Assembly: GCA_018806915.1 (NCBI GenBank)
Contig: JAGKQI010000097.1
Span: 806,001-870,000 of the forward strand
Length of the DNA: 64,000 bases
Source of the DNA: Phytophthora colocasiae
Lineage: Eukaryota; Oomycota; Peronosporomycetes; Peronosporales; Peronosporaceae
Direction: 5' to 3'
Position numbers and translations under genes: made by a program. The notes beneath the pieces were generated by a model. It saw only the letters and a list, made by a program, of their open reading frames with translations. It was not told the origin of the DNA and ran no database searches. This document shows, piece by piece, positions 9,968-21,773 of the stretch (positions are counted from its first letter, which is position 1; each line of letters opens with the position of its first letter).

Positions 9968-11092
9968 TCAGAAAATCTCTTCGAATTCAAACTCGAACTC
10001 GTCGTTCTTCAATGCGTCGTCCAGTATCAGACTCTCCATCATGTGTTCAATCTCTAAATCGTCATCGACTCCCGCTGCTATCGAGAGTTTGATGAATTCT
10101 CTCATCGTTTCTTCAGTAGTAACTCCAAACTGCATTGGACTTAAGCGGATACAGCTCTGAACAAGTGTCTCCATTTCCATTCCTTCCTTTGGAGTGTGGA
10201 TAATACACCACCCTGTCTCATCCAAACTGACACCTGGGAAATACTCTCTTGCATCGGAAAGACACCTCCATACAACCACCGTTCGAGAACTTTCCACATA
10301 TCGTTGTGCTACTTGATATGCACGCATAGCACCAAAACCCTGAAACGGAATCGAATACTGAAACGCGATGGAGTTCCCCGCATCTCTCCATACACTTCGA
10401 TCCTGCTGACGATGAGGAGCTGCCGCTAGTTTCCACACTGCGTCACAAGTCACTTGAAAGGTAAACGGAACTGTCCCCACCCACTTTTTCTCGAAATACT
10501 CAGTCTCTCCATCCATTCTTTTTGTTGGCTCTCCGTCAAAAACCTTGCCAAAACTCGGGTTTAACCCAACAAAACTGGAGATTTCTTCGTGCTTCCCGTA
10601 CAAAACGGACAAGCTACCGAGGTAGGCGTCGTAGAACATTGAATTCTCCACATCGAGAGAGGGTACCGTGTCAAACTTGATCTCACATCGTAGTGTTCTT
10701 CTTAGAGCTTGCTCCAGGTCTTGAATCACAGCTTTTTGGCAGGTTATTGCCGATAGAAGGAGCTCTTGCTGATACTCGGACTCCAATCGCTTATCGCATT
10801 GCCGCAGTGCAATCGCTTTTAACGCGCCAAGTAGAACTTCATCAGTACGTCCGTTGTTGTCTTCAACTTGACACTTGCGCTTTTTTAATTGCAACAGCCT
10901 CCGACTTAATTCAACCACTTGACGCTGTAAAAATGCCGCTTCTTCCTTCCTACGTTTACGGTACGTACTGTTGCGCTGTGTAGGTGTCAACTTCTTTCTC
11001 TTTCCATTCGATTTCAACTGTGAGGTACCAGGAGAGGTCACTATACACGTGAGCTCTTCACCTTGGTAGAGAAACGACTCGGTTGTCTCCAT
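9968..11092 (-). CDS. bZIP/START-like oomycete protein, copy B
   Basis: This copy has 374 residues and the same architecture as copy A, with one asparagine missing near residue 23 and His57 replaced by Gln. I start it at METTESF (11092). An upstream ATG at 11155 is open in this copy, but its leader reads differently in copy C because of a 5-bp indel, so the longer form is unlikely to be conserved. Convergent with the PhzF-like fragment. The native upstream spacer is kept for 348 bp, then broken by the MULE. Confidence 0.82.
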   Translation of the reverse strand: METTESFLYQGEELTCIVTSPGTSQLKSNGKRKKLTPTQRNSTYRKRRKEEAAFLQRQVVELSRRLLQLKKRKCQVEDNNGRTDEVLLGALKAIALRQCDKRLESEYQQELLLSAITCQKAVIQDLEQALRRTLRCEIKFDTVPSLDVENSMFYDAYLGSLSVLYGKHEEISSFVGLNPSFGKVFDGEPTKRMDGETEYFEKKWVGTVPFTFQVTCDAVWKLAAAPHRQQDRSVWRDAGNSIAFQYSIPFQGFGAMRAYQVAQRYVESSRTVVVWRCLSDAREYFPGVSLDETGWCIIHTPKEGMEMETLVQSCIRLSPMQFGVTTEETMREFIKLSIAAGVDDDLEIEHMMESLILDDALKNDEFEFEFEEIF

Positions 11093-11431
11093 TGATACAG
11101 TATGCTGGAGATGCTGCGAAAGTGAAACTGATGACGAGAATTGTGATGATGACACAGTTGTAGTGTCACTCGTGGTTTTCTAAGCCGATTACGAAGGAAT
11201 TGATGATGGCACGGTCAAACAGGATACAGGTAGTAACATTAGCGAACATCTTGTACTATCCACATTAGTAGTACTACATGTAAACACGTGAGCTCTGAAA
11301 CTGATGACGAGATTGTGAGTTGTCACTCGTGGCTTTCTAAGCCGATTACGAAGGAATTGATCATGATCATGGCACGGTCAAACAGAGTAAGCCACAATAG
11401 TCACATTAGCGGTACTATCCACATTAGTACT

Positions 11432-11440
11432 CTTACGAAC
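11432..11440. repeat. MULE target-site duplication, left
   Basis: CTTACGAAC, identical to 22597-22605. Unit A has one copy at the same place. Confidence 0.88.
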
Positions 11441-11500
11441 GGACGGCGTTACTACAACCTAATACCGACAAGACGACACGTCTTGCAGCAACATATGGAG
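11441..11500. repeat. MULE left terminal inverted repeat
   Basis: Matches the reverse complement of the right end over about 55-60 bp with substitutions. The shared core is TTACTACAACCTAAT, then AGACGA.ACA and a GCAACATA-like word. Confidence 0.78.
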
Positions 11501-11654
11501 GACTTATGACTTAACAAGCGACTTAACAAACAACACAAGATTGATGAATAGAGCCAGTGGCGTAAAATATTCTTGAAGATATTAGTGCAACATTGAAAGT
11601 TACCGATTGTAAACGTGAATTTTGCAAATACCTGAGAGCAGCTGTTTCAAAAAC

Positions 11655-11903
11655 TGTTGGTATTGAGCTTGTGGTGTTGGTGGCAAATGCCGAAGTGAGT
11701 AGATTAAAGTTAACAAAACCTGTTCTACTCGTCCTGTCCTCCTAGTAGCTCCACCTTGTTGTGTCCTTATTGTCGCTCGAACTTAGCCGAGTGTCCTCAC
11801 ACGCCGACCACCCAAGTAAGGTTCCTCTTCTTTAGCCAATAGGAGAGCGGTTCCGTTGAACCGTTCCAGTGAACCGTGCATGAGACGGTGCACCGGTCCA
11901 ACA
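11655..11903 (-). repeat. Copia-1 3' LTR
   Basis: Begins TGTTGG and ends CCAACA (perfect terminal inversion). On the minus strand it is preceded by a purine tract, GGTGAGTGGGAG. Confidence 0.93.
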
Positions 11904-11916
11904 CTCCCACTCACCG

Positions 11917-13701
11917 CTAATGCACGGTAGCCTTGCCCTTGATTCCGCTTGCCTCACGCAGATACTTCAGCGTCTTGGTTCCAAGTGCCTTCGTCAGCAA
12001 GTCAGCCAGCTGCTGCTTCGTGTCAATATAGTCGACCTGAACCGTTCCGTTCTCCACATTCTCCCTCGTGAAGTGATGCTTGATGTCCACATGCTTCGTC
12101 CTTGAGTTGTATCCAGCGTTCTTAGCTAGTGCAATTGCTCCTTGGTTGTCTTCCCAAATCTGCGTAGCGTTCTCCTGCTCGTGCCCCATGTCTTTTAGCA
12201 TCACACGCATCCAAAGTACCTCCTGCACGCACAAACTCAGCGCCATGTATTCCGCTTCCGCCGAGCTGAGTGCAACCGTTCGCTGAAACTTCGACTTGAA
12301 CACTACTGGAGCGTTCCCCATCAGCACCATAACACCGGACACGGAACGCCTATCGTCAATGTTCGTTCCCCAGTCCGCGTCCGAGAACGCTTCAACCGTT
12401 ACACCACGCCCACCGTGGTATACGATTCCGTGTTCACGAGTTGTCTTCAGATACCGCAGCACACGAATAGCTGCTTTCCAATGCTGCTGCCCCGGGTTCT
12501 CCAGAAAACAGAGACAGCTGTGTTACCACGTAGGCAACATCCGGGCGTGTACATGTCGTGATGTAAAGTAGACACCCGATGAGAGAACGGTACGGTCTCG
12601 ACCGCATCTCAGCACGCTCCACATCCGTTCCAGGTGACTGTTCCTTGGACAGTTTCAGTCCTGATGCGCACGGATTATCCACCGTCTTAGCGTTCTGCTG
12701 GCCAAACCGTTCCGTGACATCGTCAATGTACCTGGTCTGCTTGATCATGAGCGTTCCGGCCTCCAGGTTGTGATCAATCTCCATGCCCAAGATGAACTTG
12801 GCTGCCCCAAGCTCCTTCATCTTAAATTCCGCTTTGAGAGAGTCCTTAACCTCCTGAATTTCACCGGCAGTCTTGGCAGCAATTATCATATCGTCGACGT
12901 ACAGGCACACGTACACATAACCGTTCCTGGAACGCTTCACGTAGACACACTGGTCTGCTCCACAGCTCTTGAAACCATTCCTCAGAAACACGCGGTGGAT
13001 CGTCTTGTTCCATGCCATTGCAGCTTGCTTCAAACCGTAGATGGCCTTCCCAGCAAACACACTAGATCGTCATCACCCGTAGTACCGTCCGGCATCTCCA
13101 TGTAGACACGGTCCATCAAGACACTGTTTAGGAACGCTGTGTCCGCGTCCAACTGTTCCATGATGTACTCCAACGCAACGCACACTGCTAGAACTACTCG
13201 GATTGAGTTCATGTTCGCCACAGGTGAGTATGTCTCAAAGAAGTCGACACCATACTTCTGTTTGAAACCCTTCGCAACCAACCGTGCCTTGTAACGGATA
13301 ACGCAACCGTTCTTATCACGCTTCTTGGCGAACACCCAGCGACAACCAATGGTACGCTTCCCTTCTTCACGTGGAACCAATGTCCATGTAGCGTTCTTCT
13401 CGTGGGACCGTAACTCTGCCTCCATGGCACTTCGCCACTTCGCTGCTTCTGGACTGGCCATTGCTTCCGCGTACGACGTCGGCACATCCGCCGCGTCGAC
13501 AATATTCGCCACGTACGCCATAACAGCTTCAGCAATCAGTCCTTCCTCATCGATCCGAGCACGCTTAGGGGATGGTGGACCGTCACTTCCTTCGGACTGT
13601 ACGTAATCACCTCCATCCGGAACCGTTCTCCAGCAGGAACACCGGCTCCTGAGGTCGTCGGGACCGTTCCACTTCTGGTTGAAATACCAGACGCTCCTCA
13701 C
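11917..13701 (-). pseudogene. Copia-1 reverse transcriptase and RNase H (frameshifted)
   Basis: Three overlapping frames make up the domain. 13701-13030 has the RT N-terminus (TWTLVP, GCRWVFAKK, YKARLVAKGF, QLDADTAFLN). 13060-12434 has IYGLKQA and the catalytic YVDDM. 12462-11917 has RNase H (DADWG, SSAEAEYMAL, EDNQGAI, TKHVDIKHHF, LADLLTKAL). Frame changes near 13040 and 12450 mean no single protein can be made, though the catalytic residues themselves are kept. Confidence 0.9.
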
Positions 13702-15082
13702 GGAACGCTTGAGGCTGCGAACGGTACGCTTCTATTTCTCGTTCTGTTGACCCCGGACGGCCTGGCAACTGTAACTCCAGCGCTTCCATGTCTGGTTCAT
13801 GCTCTGCCTCATTCATCTCAATGTCTGGAACGGTTTCTTCAGTCTCCTCCATTGGTACATCCGGAGTATGCTGGCGTTCCACGCTTGTTGGTACCGTTCC
13901 ATCATCCTCGTCCTTGGTCAAATTAATAACCGTTCCGTGGGGCTGTAACGAGGGTGACTCATATATTCCTCCCACTTCACGCTCGTCCAGCTTCACCGAC
14001 CGTGACACCTTGACCGTCAATGCATCCAGGTCGTAGACACGATATCCCTTAGCGTTCTCAGCATATCCGAGGAACATACACCTGAAGCTCTTGGGTTCGA
14101 GCTTCGTACGCTTCGCGTCGTCGACATGAGCGTACCCCTGGGACCCGAACACTCGCAAGTGTTCCATCTGCGGTTTCACCTTGAAGCCCAGCTCGTATGG
14201 AGTCACATCCGTGTGTACGCTGCAGGCGGAACGGTTAATCAAGTACACTGCCGTACTCACCGCCTCTGCCCACCACTCCGTCGACACACCCTTGTAGTAT
14301 AGCATGCTTCGAGCTTTCTCCATGATGGTACGGTTCATGCGTTCCGCAACACCGTTCTGCTGTGGACTGTATGGAACGGTACGTTGATGCATGACACCGT
14401 TCCGGCGGCACAGTTCTGCAACCGTCTTGTTCACGAACTCCGTTCCATTGTCCGAGCGCAGACACTTCAAGCGTTCCCCCCATTGATTCTCATAGAACGC
14501 CTTGAACTCCTTCAGTTTGCTGGCTACCTCGCTCTTTTTCTTCATGAAGTACACAGCAACACACCTCGAGAAATCGTCCACAAAGGTCAGAATGTACCTT
14601 GCACCACCTTTCGAGAGCGTCCTCATAGGCCCCATCACGTCCGTGTGGACCAGTTCCAGCACACGTGAAGTCTTCGTCGTTGACCGTACCGGGAACGGTT
14701 CAACCGAATGTTTCCCCTTCATGCAACCACCGCATAAAGTTTTGACGGAACGGTTCACAGGTGGCATACCGTTCGTAGAACGCTGCGTCTTGACCATAGC
14801 GTTCTCACTGGAGTGTCCCATGCGAGCGTGCCATAGCTCCCACTGACTATGAACCCCGGCATACTCCACGAAGCACGCCTCTTCCTGCTCACAGTCTAAC
14901 CAGTACGCCTTGCCGACCTTCTTTCCTGAAGCAATCGTGCAAGTCTTTCCCCAAATAATACACGAGGAACGCTGGAACTCCACGGTTAAACCGTTCTCCG
15001 CAAGCTTCCCCACCGACAGCAACCGTCTGTCGAGTCCCGGGATGTAAAGCACCTCCATCATCTTGATGCGCTTACCGTTCAT
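13607..15082 (-). pseudogene. Copia-1 integrase region
   Basis: An open stretch of 491 codons. The GAG-pre-integrase zinc region (WHARMGH, CGGCMKGKH) is followed by the integrase core with aspartates in HTDVMGP and RSDNGTEF and glutamate in QQNGVAERMNRT. A linker rich in acidic residues and proline follows before RT. It is joined out of frame to the protease segment upstream (near 15080) and to RT downstream (13607-13701). Confidence 0.9.
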
Positions 15083-16006
15083 ACCCGTCAGCTTGACCGT
15101 TCCTTTCCCTGCAACACGTAGTTTCTTCCCGTCTGCAATCGTTACCTCGATCCCCGAGACCGTTACTTCGAAGTCGAATAGGTCTCCACGATGTCGGCGT
15201 CATGTGCGATGTCGCACCACTGTCAATTAGCCACCCGGCGAGGCGTTCCTCGCCCACGGCAAACACTTCGTCATCCGTGTCACCGTTCTTCCTCGGACAG
15301 TCCCGCTTCATGTGCCCGACTTGGTCACACCTGAAACACTTGCCCTTAAAACCGTTACCGTTATGTCTTGAACCGTTACCCTTGCGACCGTTCCCTCGGC
15401 CTCCCTTGAACCGTTCTGCGTTACCGTTCACCGGAACGCTTTCTCCGTGGTTTCCTTCTTCTGTAGTCGCTCGTATTCCTTGAGCAACTTCTCCTTGAAC
15501 TCGATCAGCGTGATATCCTTCGTGTTCTCCACGATCGACGCGATCAGCTCGTACTCAGGTGGAAGGCTGCTGAGCAGCACCACTAGCTGCCGCGCCTCGT
15601 CCACCGGTTCCCCCAACGTCTGGAGACCCACCACCAGCTCGTCGAATGCGTCCAGATGCTTCGACATAACCGTTCCTTCCTCCATCTTGAACTCGTGCAG
15701 GCGCCGTGTCATCGCGACACGGTTGTGCAGCGTGGTACGGTTGTAGTACTCCCGAAGAGTGTTCCAAGCGTCCATCGCACGGACAGCGGAACGGATCTTC
15801 GTCTGGTGCTGCAGCTCGACGCCCTGCGCGATGATAGCCAGTGCCTTGGCGTCGTTCATCAGCCACGCTTCTGTAATCTCGTTCTCTGGCTTGACGACTT
15901 GAACATGAGCGAGCAGCCCCTTCCTGGCGAGCGTCATTCTCATGTTGTACTCCCAGTGGAAGTAGTTTCCACTACCCAGGAGGACTTCGGCGCGCTTGGT
16001 CGTCAT
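15072..16006 (-). pseudogene. Copia-1 gag and protease
   Basis: Gag (16006-15428, 192 residues, starting MTTKRAEVLL) is of the UBN2 type, with YFHWEYNMRM, RLHEFKM and LLSSLPPEYE. A frame change near 15430 leads to a CCHC knuckle (CFRCDQVGHMKRDC) and the protease active site WLIDSGATSHMTP. The following frame break is near 15080. Confidence 0.9.
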
Positions 16007-16053
16007 CTCTTGAAGCGTTCTTGGAACGGTTGAGCGTGTTGCGGCTGTTAACC

Positions 16054-16302
16054 TGTTGGTATTGAGCTTGTGGTGTTGGTGGCAAATGCCGAAGTGAGTA
16101 GATTAAAGTTAACAAAACCTGTTCTACTCGTCCTGTCCTCCTAGTAGCTCCACCTTGTTGTGTCCTTATTGTCGCTCGAACTTAGCCGAGTGTCCTCACA
16201 CGCCGACCACCCAAGTAAGGTTCCTCTTCTTTAGCCAATAGGAGAGCGGTTCCGTTGAACAGTTCCAGTGAACCGTGCATGAGACGGTGCACCGGTCCAA
16301 CA
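16054..16302 (-). repeat. Copia-1 5' LTR
   Basis: Same length and ends as the LTR at 11655, followed by the second AAAAC duplication. Confidence 0.93.
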
Positions 16303-16311
16303 AAAACAAAC

Positions 16312-16686
16312 ATGAACGAAGATACCACCAGAGGCTGCGCCAGCCCTCGTGGTCCTGAAGATAATACAGCGATCCCAGACCCACAGGCAACTGCGAGCGC
16401 TGAACCAGACGCCCCTCGAAGCCACCGAGCAGCTATTTGCCACCGGCTTTTGCGGTCCCGACTTCAACACCTTTCAGAAATGGAAGAAAAGCTCGAGAAA
16501 ATGTCGAAGTACTCGCTGAAGATTCTTAATGCGCATGATGAGTTGGCTATGCTAATTTCCCGAGAGAAACAAGAAACAACACGCATCACTACCGCAGCTG
16601 GCGTCCCAATTCGCAGCGCAGGCTATATTATGTCTTACCCTATAGCGCTGGAGGAATCCTGCAACGCTTTACTAGACGAAAGTTGA
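16312..16686 (+). CDS. Small MULE-borne ORF, function unknown, 5' part separated by Copia-1
   Basis: This ORF of 124 codons from an ATG is disordered at the N-terminus and has a likely coiled coil at about residues 50-90 (LSEMEEKLEKM, LKILNAHDEL). No family is recognised. In the same frame the open reading continues leftward across the Copia-1 insertion: about 30 codons at 11563-11654 join through the AAAAC duplication, which suggests Copia-1 interrupted an exon. It is convergent with the transposase gene and its stop codon is 35 bp from the transposase stop. It could be an accessory MULE gene or captured host sequence. Confidence 0.4.
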   Translation: MNEDTTRGCASPRGPEDNTAIPDPQATASAEPDAPRSHRAAICHRLLRSRLQHLSEMEEKLEKMSKYSLKILNAHDELAMLISREKQETTRITTAAGVPIRSAGYIMSYPIALEESCNALLDES

Positions 16687-16720
16687 GCCAATATGTATGT
16701 TGAGACGAAATTCAATTTTC

Positions 16721-17631
16721 TTAAGTGGGTACCGTCGCCAAGAGTTCAATGTCAGTCCCAGCAACTTCTCTAGCAACTTTGTTTGCCCTCGTGCTAACCT
16801 CAGGCAGCTGTAAAATCATCCACATAATTCGTAACCGCATAATAGCTACGTCGTTTCTCGTTACAGTGGTTCTCGAGAATTGGAAGCTCTTCTTCAGCAT
16901 TGAGTAAACTTGGGCGATCACCAAGACTCCACATGAACTTCCATCTGGCTGTTTAGGCCCAGTTATCCACGCACTTTTTTCTACCACAGGATCATCTTCA
17001 TCTGACATGGAATTAGCATGCCAGTCCTTCAGGAATTTTCCCACAACGCTTTTGTACGTCGATTCCATTGACGCTCGATATGAGGTAGAGCACAATGGCT
17101 CATAGAAATATGGTGTAATTGTCGGTGTCGTCGTAGCGTACGAAAAGCTGGCGATGATGACGCCCCAATGAATATCGGACAGGTGTACAGGCAGCACAAC
17201 GCTCTTGTAGCTTGATATTGGAGCTTGTGGCGGCGGAGGGCAACCCAATGTCGGTGCAAACGGACTTAGCACATAGCAACCGCCAATTGATTCAGCAATG
17301 CATCGAATTCCGAAATCAAGAACGGTATCGTTCAGCATACAGTCGCGAGCTAGCCTTCCCACCAAATTATCCACCATAACAGCACACTCTCCTCCACTTA
17401 ACCGATAGATTGAGCTCAAGCAACATCCACTCAAGTGTCTTCACGACATCATCAGCCAATTGTTGATGTTGCGTCGGTACAAAGTGAGGCTTTTTTAACG
17501 CCGCGGTTTCCGTTTCTTCATCGAATAGCTCTGGGTGCGAGCGAATATCACCCCAGCTTGTCGACCGGACCCACTCGACGTCTGCAATCCAAGCCCTGAG
17601 CTTCCGCATTATATTATAGTACTGTGACATC
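16721..17631 (-). other. Ulp1/SENP-like C48 cysteine protease domain of the MULE protein
   Basis: This is the last exon. Family landmarks are LNDTVLDFG (exosite-like start), the catalytic histidine in DIHWGVIIAS, a position where C48 enzymes usually have Asp but here YFYEPL gives Glu, the oxyanion glutamine in PKQPDG and the nucleophile cysteine in SSCGVLVI. Ulp1 domains cut SUMO-like conjugates and are known as fusions in some plant MULEs. A frameshift near 17410 separates the N-terminal 70 residues from the rest. Confidence 0.8.
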
Positions 17632-20600
17632 CTGTAGACTGCTGCACTGTATCAACATAACAAGCAACACAAGCGGTTAGCAACAAAACAAGCAACACAG
17701 CATACTACTAACCTGGTAAAACGTGGCGAACCACCTGGAATAAAAGCGATGACTTCTTCTGTTGTACCTTCAGCGTGCTCTTCTTCAGCATTAAAGAACA
17801 TTGAATTTGGACATGTTTTCTTCTCAGTTTCCACCACAGCTTTCAACTTGATGACAAGTTTGTGGGGGATCACGAAGTTGAATTCGTAGTCAGCACTTGA
17901 AACAAATTCACGTTTGCTCTTAGCGTCACGTGCAGCTATGAATTCGTCGTCCATAATCAAAGGATAGTTTTGCGAGGATTTCCCTGACGTGATGAGGATC
18001 AACCATGTGACTGGTCCACTCCAACACACGGGGCAGAGAAGGTATGCGTTTGTCTGGAAGCGAGATGGCAGCTAGTTTTCGTGGTTTCGCGCTCTTGTCT
18101 ATTGTGCCTTGTTTCAGTTTCTTCCGCTGGTTGTGGCGAGGCTTCCGTTGCGGCAATCGAATCACTTCGACTCCAGTAGACATGTCATCTTTTGTGCTTG
18201 CAAAGTTTTGCGGTGTTGCGCCTGTGTCAGACTCGTAGGTAATACCTTGGGCAGGCAAAGCTGGTTCAGATGGCGCTTTTTCACTCTCCAATCGTACTGT
18301 TTCCGCTGGCGAAGGAATTTCGCTACGTTGCTCCATTCCCTTGATCAAATGCATGGTATCAATAAGTTCTGCAGGTGCAATTTCCGATTCAGCATCAGAC
18401 GAATTTGACCTATCTGTTTCGTCAACTGCTTCGGTAATGCCCGAGACATCAACTCCAGCTCCACTATGTTCACGCAGTCCATTTCGCACGGTTTCCTTCC
18501 AGGTGCGAAGAGCAGACAAAAACGCTGGGCTGGACAACCCAGATAAATACTCCATGACTGGCTCAAATACCGCTTTAGCGTAGCAATAGTTTTCCTCAGC
18601 AGACAGAACAACTACATTGGCTCGCTCTCGACGGCGGATTTTCACGTAAACAATGCCGCGTTTGGTCTTGTGTCGTTGAATGCTGCGCTTGGGGCTCCTA
18701 GAAGTACATTTGTTTCGGTCCTTTATCAGTGTTGCTGTTTGGGTTGCTTCAAATGTTGCTTCTTGGGTTGCTTCAAATGTTGCTTCTTGGGTTGCATCTG
18801 TAGCGTCTTGGATTGTTAAGGTCCGCGGTGATTCTTCAACTCTCTCGTTAGGAACGCTAGGTTGCGTTAAACCGTCATGAGTAAATGAGTCGACAGCTAC
18901 TTTCATCGTGTCTTGAACGTCTACAAGTGAAGAAATGCCTTCAACGAACTTGTTCTCCATGTCGGCCATTGCCAGCATATCCCACCGCAAAGCAATTGTA
19001 GACGGCGGTAGATTTTCAAATCGATGGACACACTGGGCAATATACATCAGGCACTGGCATGGCAGGTGGTGGCTACAGTAGAACAGACAGCCACTGGAAG
19101 TCATTACAGGTGTACGTATGGCCCCGCGTACAAATTTTCCACTCTCCCAAAACTCCACTGTTCTTCGTGCAAACTGTATCCGCCAAGTACACCACGAAGT
19201 AGTCCCATTGGAAACGAACTTTAGCCATGCAATCGTCACTCCAGGTGCTTCGATACTCGTACCAGGAATTCCGGAATGCTGTCGGCCTGTCGCGTAGAGG
19301 TTGAATGTTTCCTTATATATGCGAGAAGTTGTCGAATTATTGTTGTTTGGTGAGCCATAAGACCGCTGATTGTTGCATCCAGTCGTGGACGTTTACCCAG
19401 CAGTAGCTTCACTTGATTCCAATTGGATTCGATCCGGTTTGTTGTGGTGTTTCCCGCAGAAAAGTATTTGCCCCTGATGTAATTTGCCCACATGGAGTCG
19501 CAAGTTTTCCAATTTGCTGTGAAATACTGGAGTAGTTGAGGAGACTCCTTTTCGCAAGCTCTTGTAAATGCTTCCAACTCCAAGTTGAACGATCGCTGTG
19601 TTTCGCTATAGGTCAAGTTTCATTGAAGCAACATAGTAAGCAACATAGCAAACAACATAGTAAGCAACAAAAGCAGCAACATAATAAGCAACACCTACCA
19701 GTAGACGAGCTTAGCAAATGCTGCTTCCATCAAATCTCGTTGTGACACCTTTAAATCGAACTTGGATCGGCGACAAACTTTCCTCCAGTACGTGATGGCA
19801 TGGAACTGACAAAGAATGATCTTCGTACCAGGGAAGGAAGCCTCTAATACGCGCCATTCGACAAAATCTTTGTCGATAACGACAGTTTCAATCTTACCCC
19901 AGGTCGGATTATGCCGCTTGAAGAAGTCAATAATTGTCTCCATGGTTGTAGCCTTCTTATCCAAGGCAAGAAACTCAATAACAGGCACCCCTCGTCCTGT
20001 AGCTGATGTCACGAGAAGGCTGCCTGAAAAAGTTTAAACAGTGTTAGTCCAGGATAATAGTAACGATAAATAAAACGCCCTACCTAAGTGGTACCCCAAG
20101 TTATTGGTACCGTGAGTCCAGTCCATCACTAACGTGTCTCCCCACTGTCCAAAACAGGTATTTTGTTCACGTGTTTGAATTGCAATGACACACGTGATGT
20201 CCATCTGATCTTGGACAAAAAGCACATCATTGCCTTCCACTTCAGCAAATGAATCCAGCAGTACTTTGACTCTCTCAGTTGTTGAAGCCCCCAATAAGTG
20301 CCGCATCATGTTTCGTGTTTGCTGTGGAGTAATTGTCATGTCTGTTTCGTAAAGAGACGTTCACATCAAGTTTCAATTAAAAGTAAATACACATGAACAA
20401 GAAGCACTAGTCTGCTACCCACCCAGTTTATCAGAAAGATAGCGATTCACATCAGCTGTGCTTGTCTTCATTTCAGCAAGGAGACCGAGATCTTGACGGA
20501 CTTGGCGTGACAGAGGCATTGACTTGGCACCTCGGTACGACTCAAATATAGTCTTGGTTGTTCGATGGTTGTGTCTGGAAATCTAAGCAACACTGGTCAG

Positions 20601-21485
20601 AAAATGATTATCATAAATATCATCTCAGAAAAGTTTACTTGTACCTCCTTTTCACGATCAATGCAAACCTTCCATTTTGCAATGCCACCTTTCAAAACCT
20701 TCACCACACGAGCAACAAAGCTTGCTTCACACCCCGTATAACGCTGGTCATGACTACGCCGACCTGCACCACGACCTTTCTGTGTGGCGGCGTGACTACA
20801 CCACAAACGCTTGTAGCTGTGCGAAAAATAATCTGGGATCTTTGCGATGCCATCGTGGGTGCTAAAATATTAAAGCAACATTGACAAACAACATACGATG
20901 CAACATACGGAGCAACATTTTGAAGCACCATATGAAGCAACATATGAAGCAACAGAACAAACAACATAGTTATCAGTAGTAGTGATCCAACTCACGAAGC
21001 AGTCTACATCACCTGTTGAACTTGGCGCACGTTTCGGAGCTACGAATCCGGTAGTGGAGGAAAAAGTTTTGCTCGTATTCCTTGAGCATCGTGTGAAACG
21101 CTTCCCATGTATCGAACGTATCCTGTGGAAGTTCAGGCACCAAATTTTCGACTGGGTTGTGGGACTTGAGCAACTTTTGCGATCTTCCCACGTTTTACTT
21201 TTGCGGCGAGAAAGTTTTCGTATCGGAGACCCAGCAAAATCGGCAGAAGTATTGGGCTCACAAGTCCTGCTCCGCCTCGACGAAAGATCCACCTCATCGC
21301 TATCTGTATCCACTTCTTCTTGAACTGGTCGAGGTCTCTTTTTCTCAAACGGTATTTCAGCAACGTTGTTTGTAGGATATCGCGGTGGTAAAATAGCCCT
21401 CTTCGCCTCTGTAACTCGATTTTCCATAGACTATATTAGCAACAGTAGCAAAAACTCAAACAACACAGCAAGTAACACAGCATAC
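17632..21485 (-). repeat. TGTTGCTT-type degenerate repeats confined to MULE introns
   Basis: On the gene's sense strand the introns at 21431-21485, 20862-21012, 19606-19698 and 17632-17712 consist largely of TGTTGCTT, TGTTGTTT and TGTTGCTAA words spaced about 8-14 bp apart. The intron at 20583-20644 ends TGTTGCTTAG. The exons lack them. Confidence 0.75.
19605..20341 (-). other. MULE transposase DDE core segment
   Basis: Exons 6 and 7 and the start of exon 8. The first acidic residue is in MDWTHGT (20095-20130) and the second is probably in VVIDKDF (19870-19890). CQFHAITYWRKV fits the conserved C..H block of MULE transposases. The 60-bp intron between exons 6 and 7 splices Gly-Ser in frame. 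Confidence 0.8.
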
Positions 21486-21715
21486 CTTCACGTTTTGTTG
21501 CAGAATCAAGCGACCTGTCGCTGGTCCTCTCACTCTCCGACAAGTTGTCCAACGTAATGTTGCTTTCACTCTTGCCGACCTCTTTCTCGTATTCCTTCTC
21601 GTCTTCACGCGCCTTCTCTTGGATGCTCTTCTCATTCTTCTTCTTCTCTTCATGCGCCTTCTCTTCGATGTTCATATCTTTGTTCTTCTTCTCGTCAAGC
21701 GCCTTTTCTTCGATG

Positions 21716-21773
21716 TTCTTCTCTTCGTTCTTCTTCTCTTCGTTCTTCTTCTCTTCGTTCTTCTTCTCCCCAT
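21716..21773. repeat. 15-bp coding tandem repeat in the MULE N-terminus
   Basis: About four copies of a 15-bp unit, read on the minus strand as KKNEE repeats. Diverged copies extend to about 21590. Confidence 0.8.

Larger units (their letters stand above)
11655..16302 (-). mobile_element. Copia-1: Ty1/Copia LTR retrotransposon, frameshifted
   Basis: Two 249-bp LTRs flank gag, protease, integrase, RT and RNase H in Copia order on the minus strand. A 5-bp direct repeat AAAAC lies at 11650-11654 and 16303-16307. The LTRs differ at one position that I noticed (CCGTTCC in the left copy, CAGTTCC in the right). The frame is nevertheless broken at about five places. It sits inside the MULE and splits a small plus-strand ORF there. 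Confidence 0.94.
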
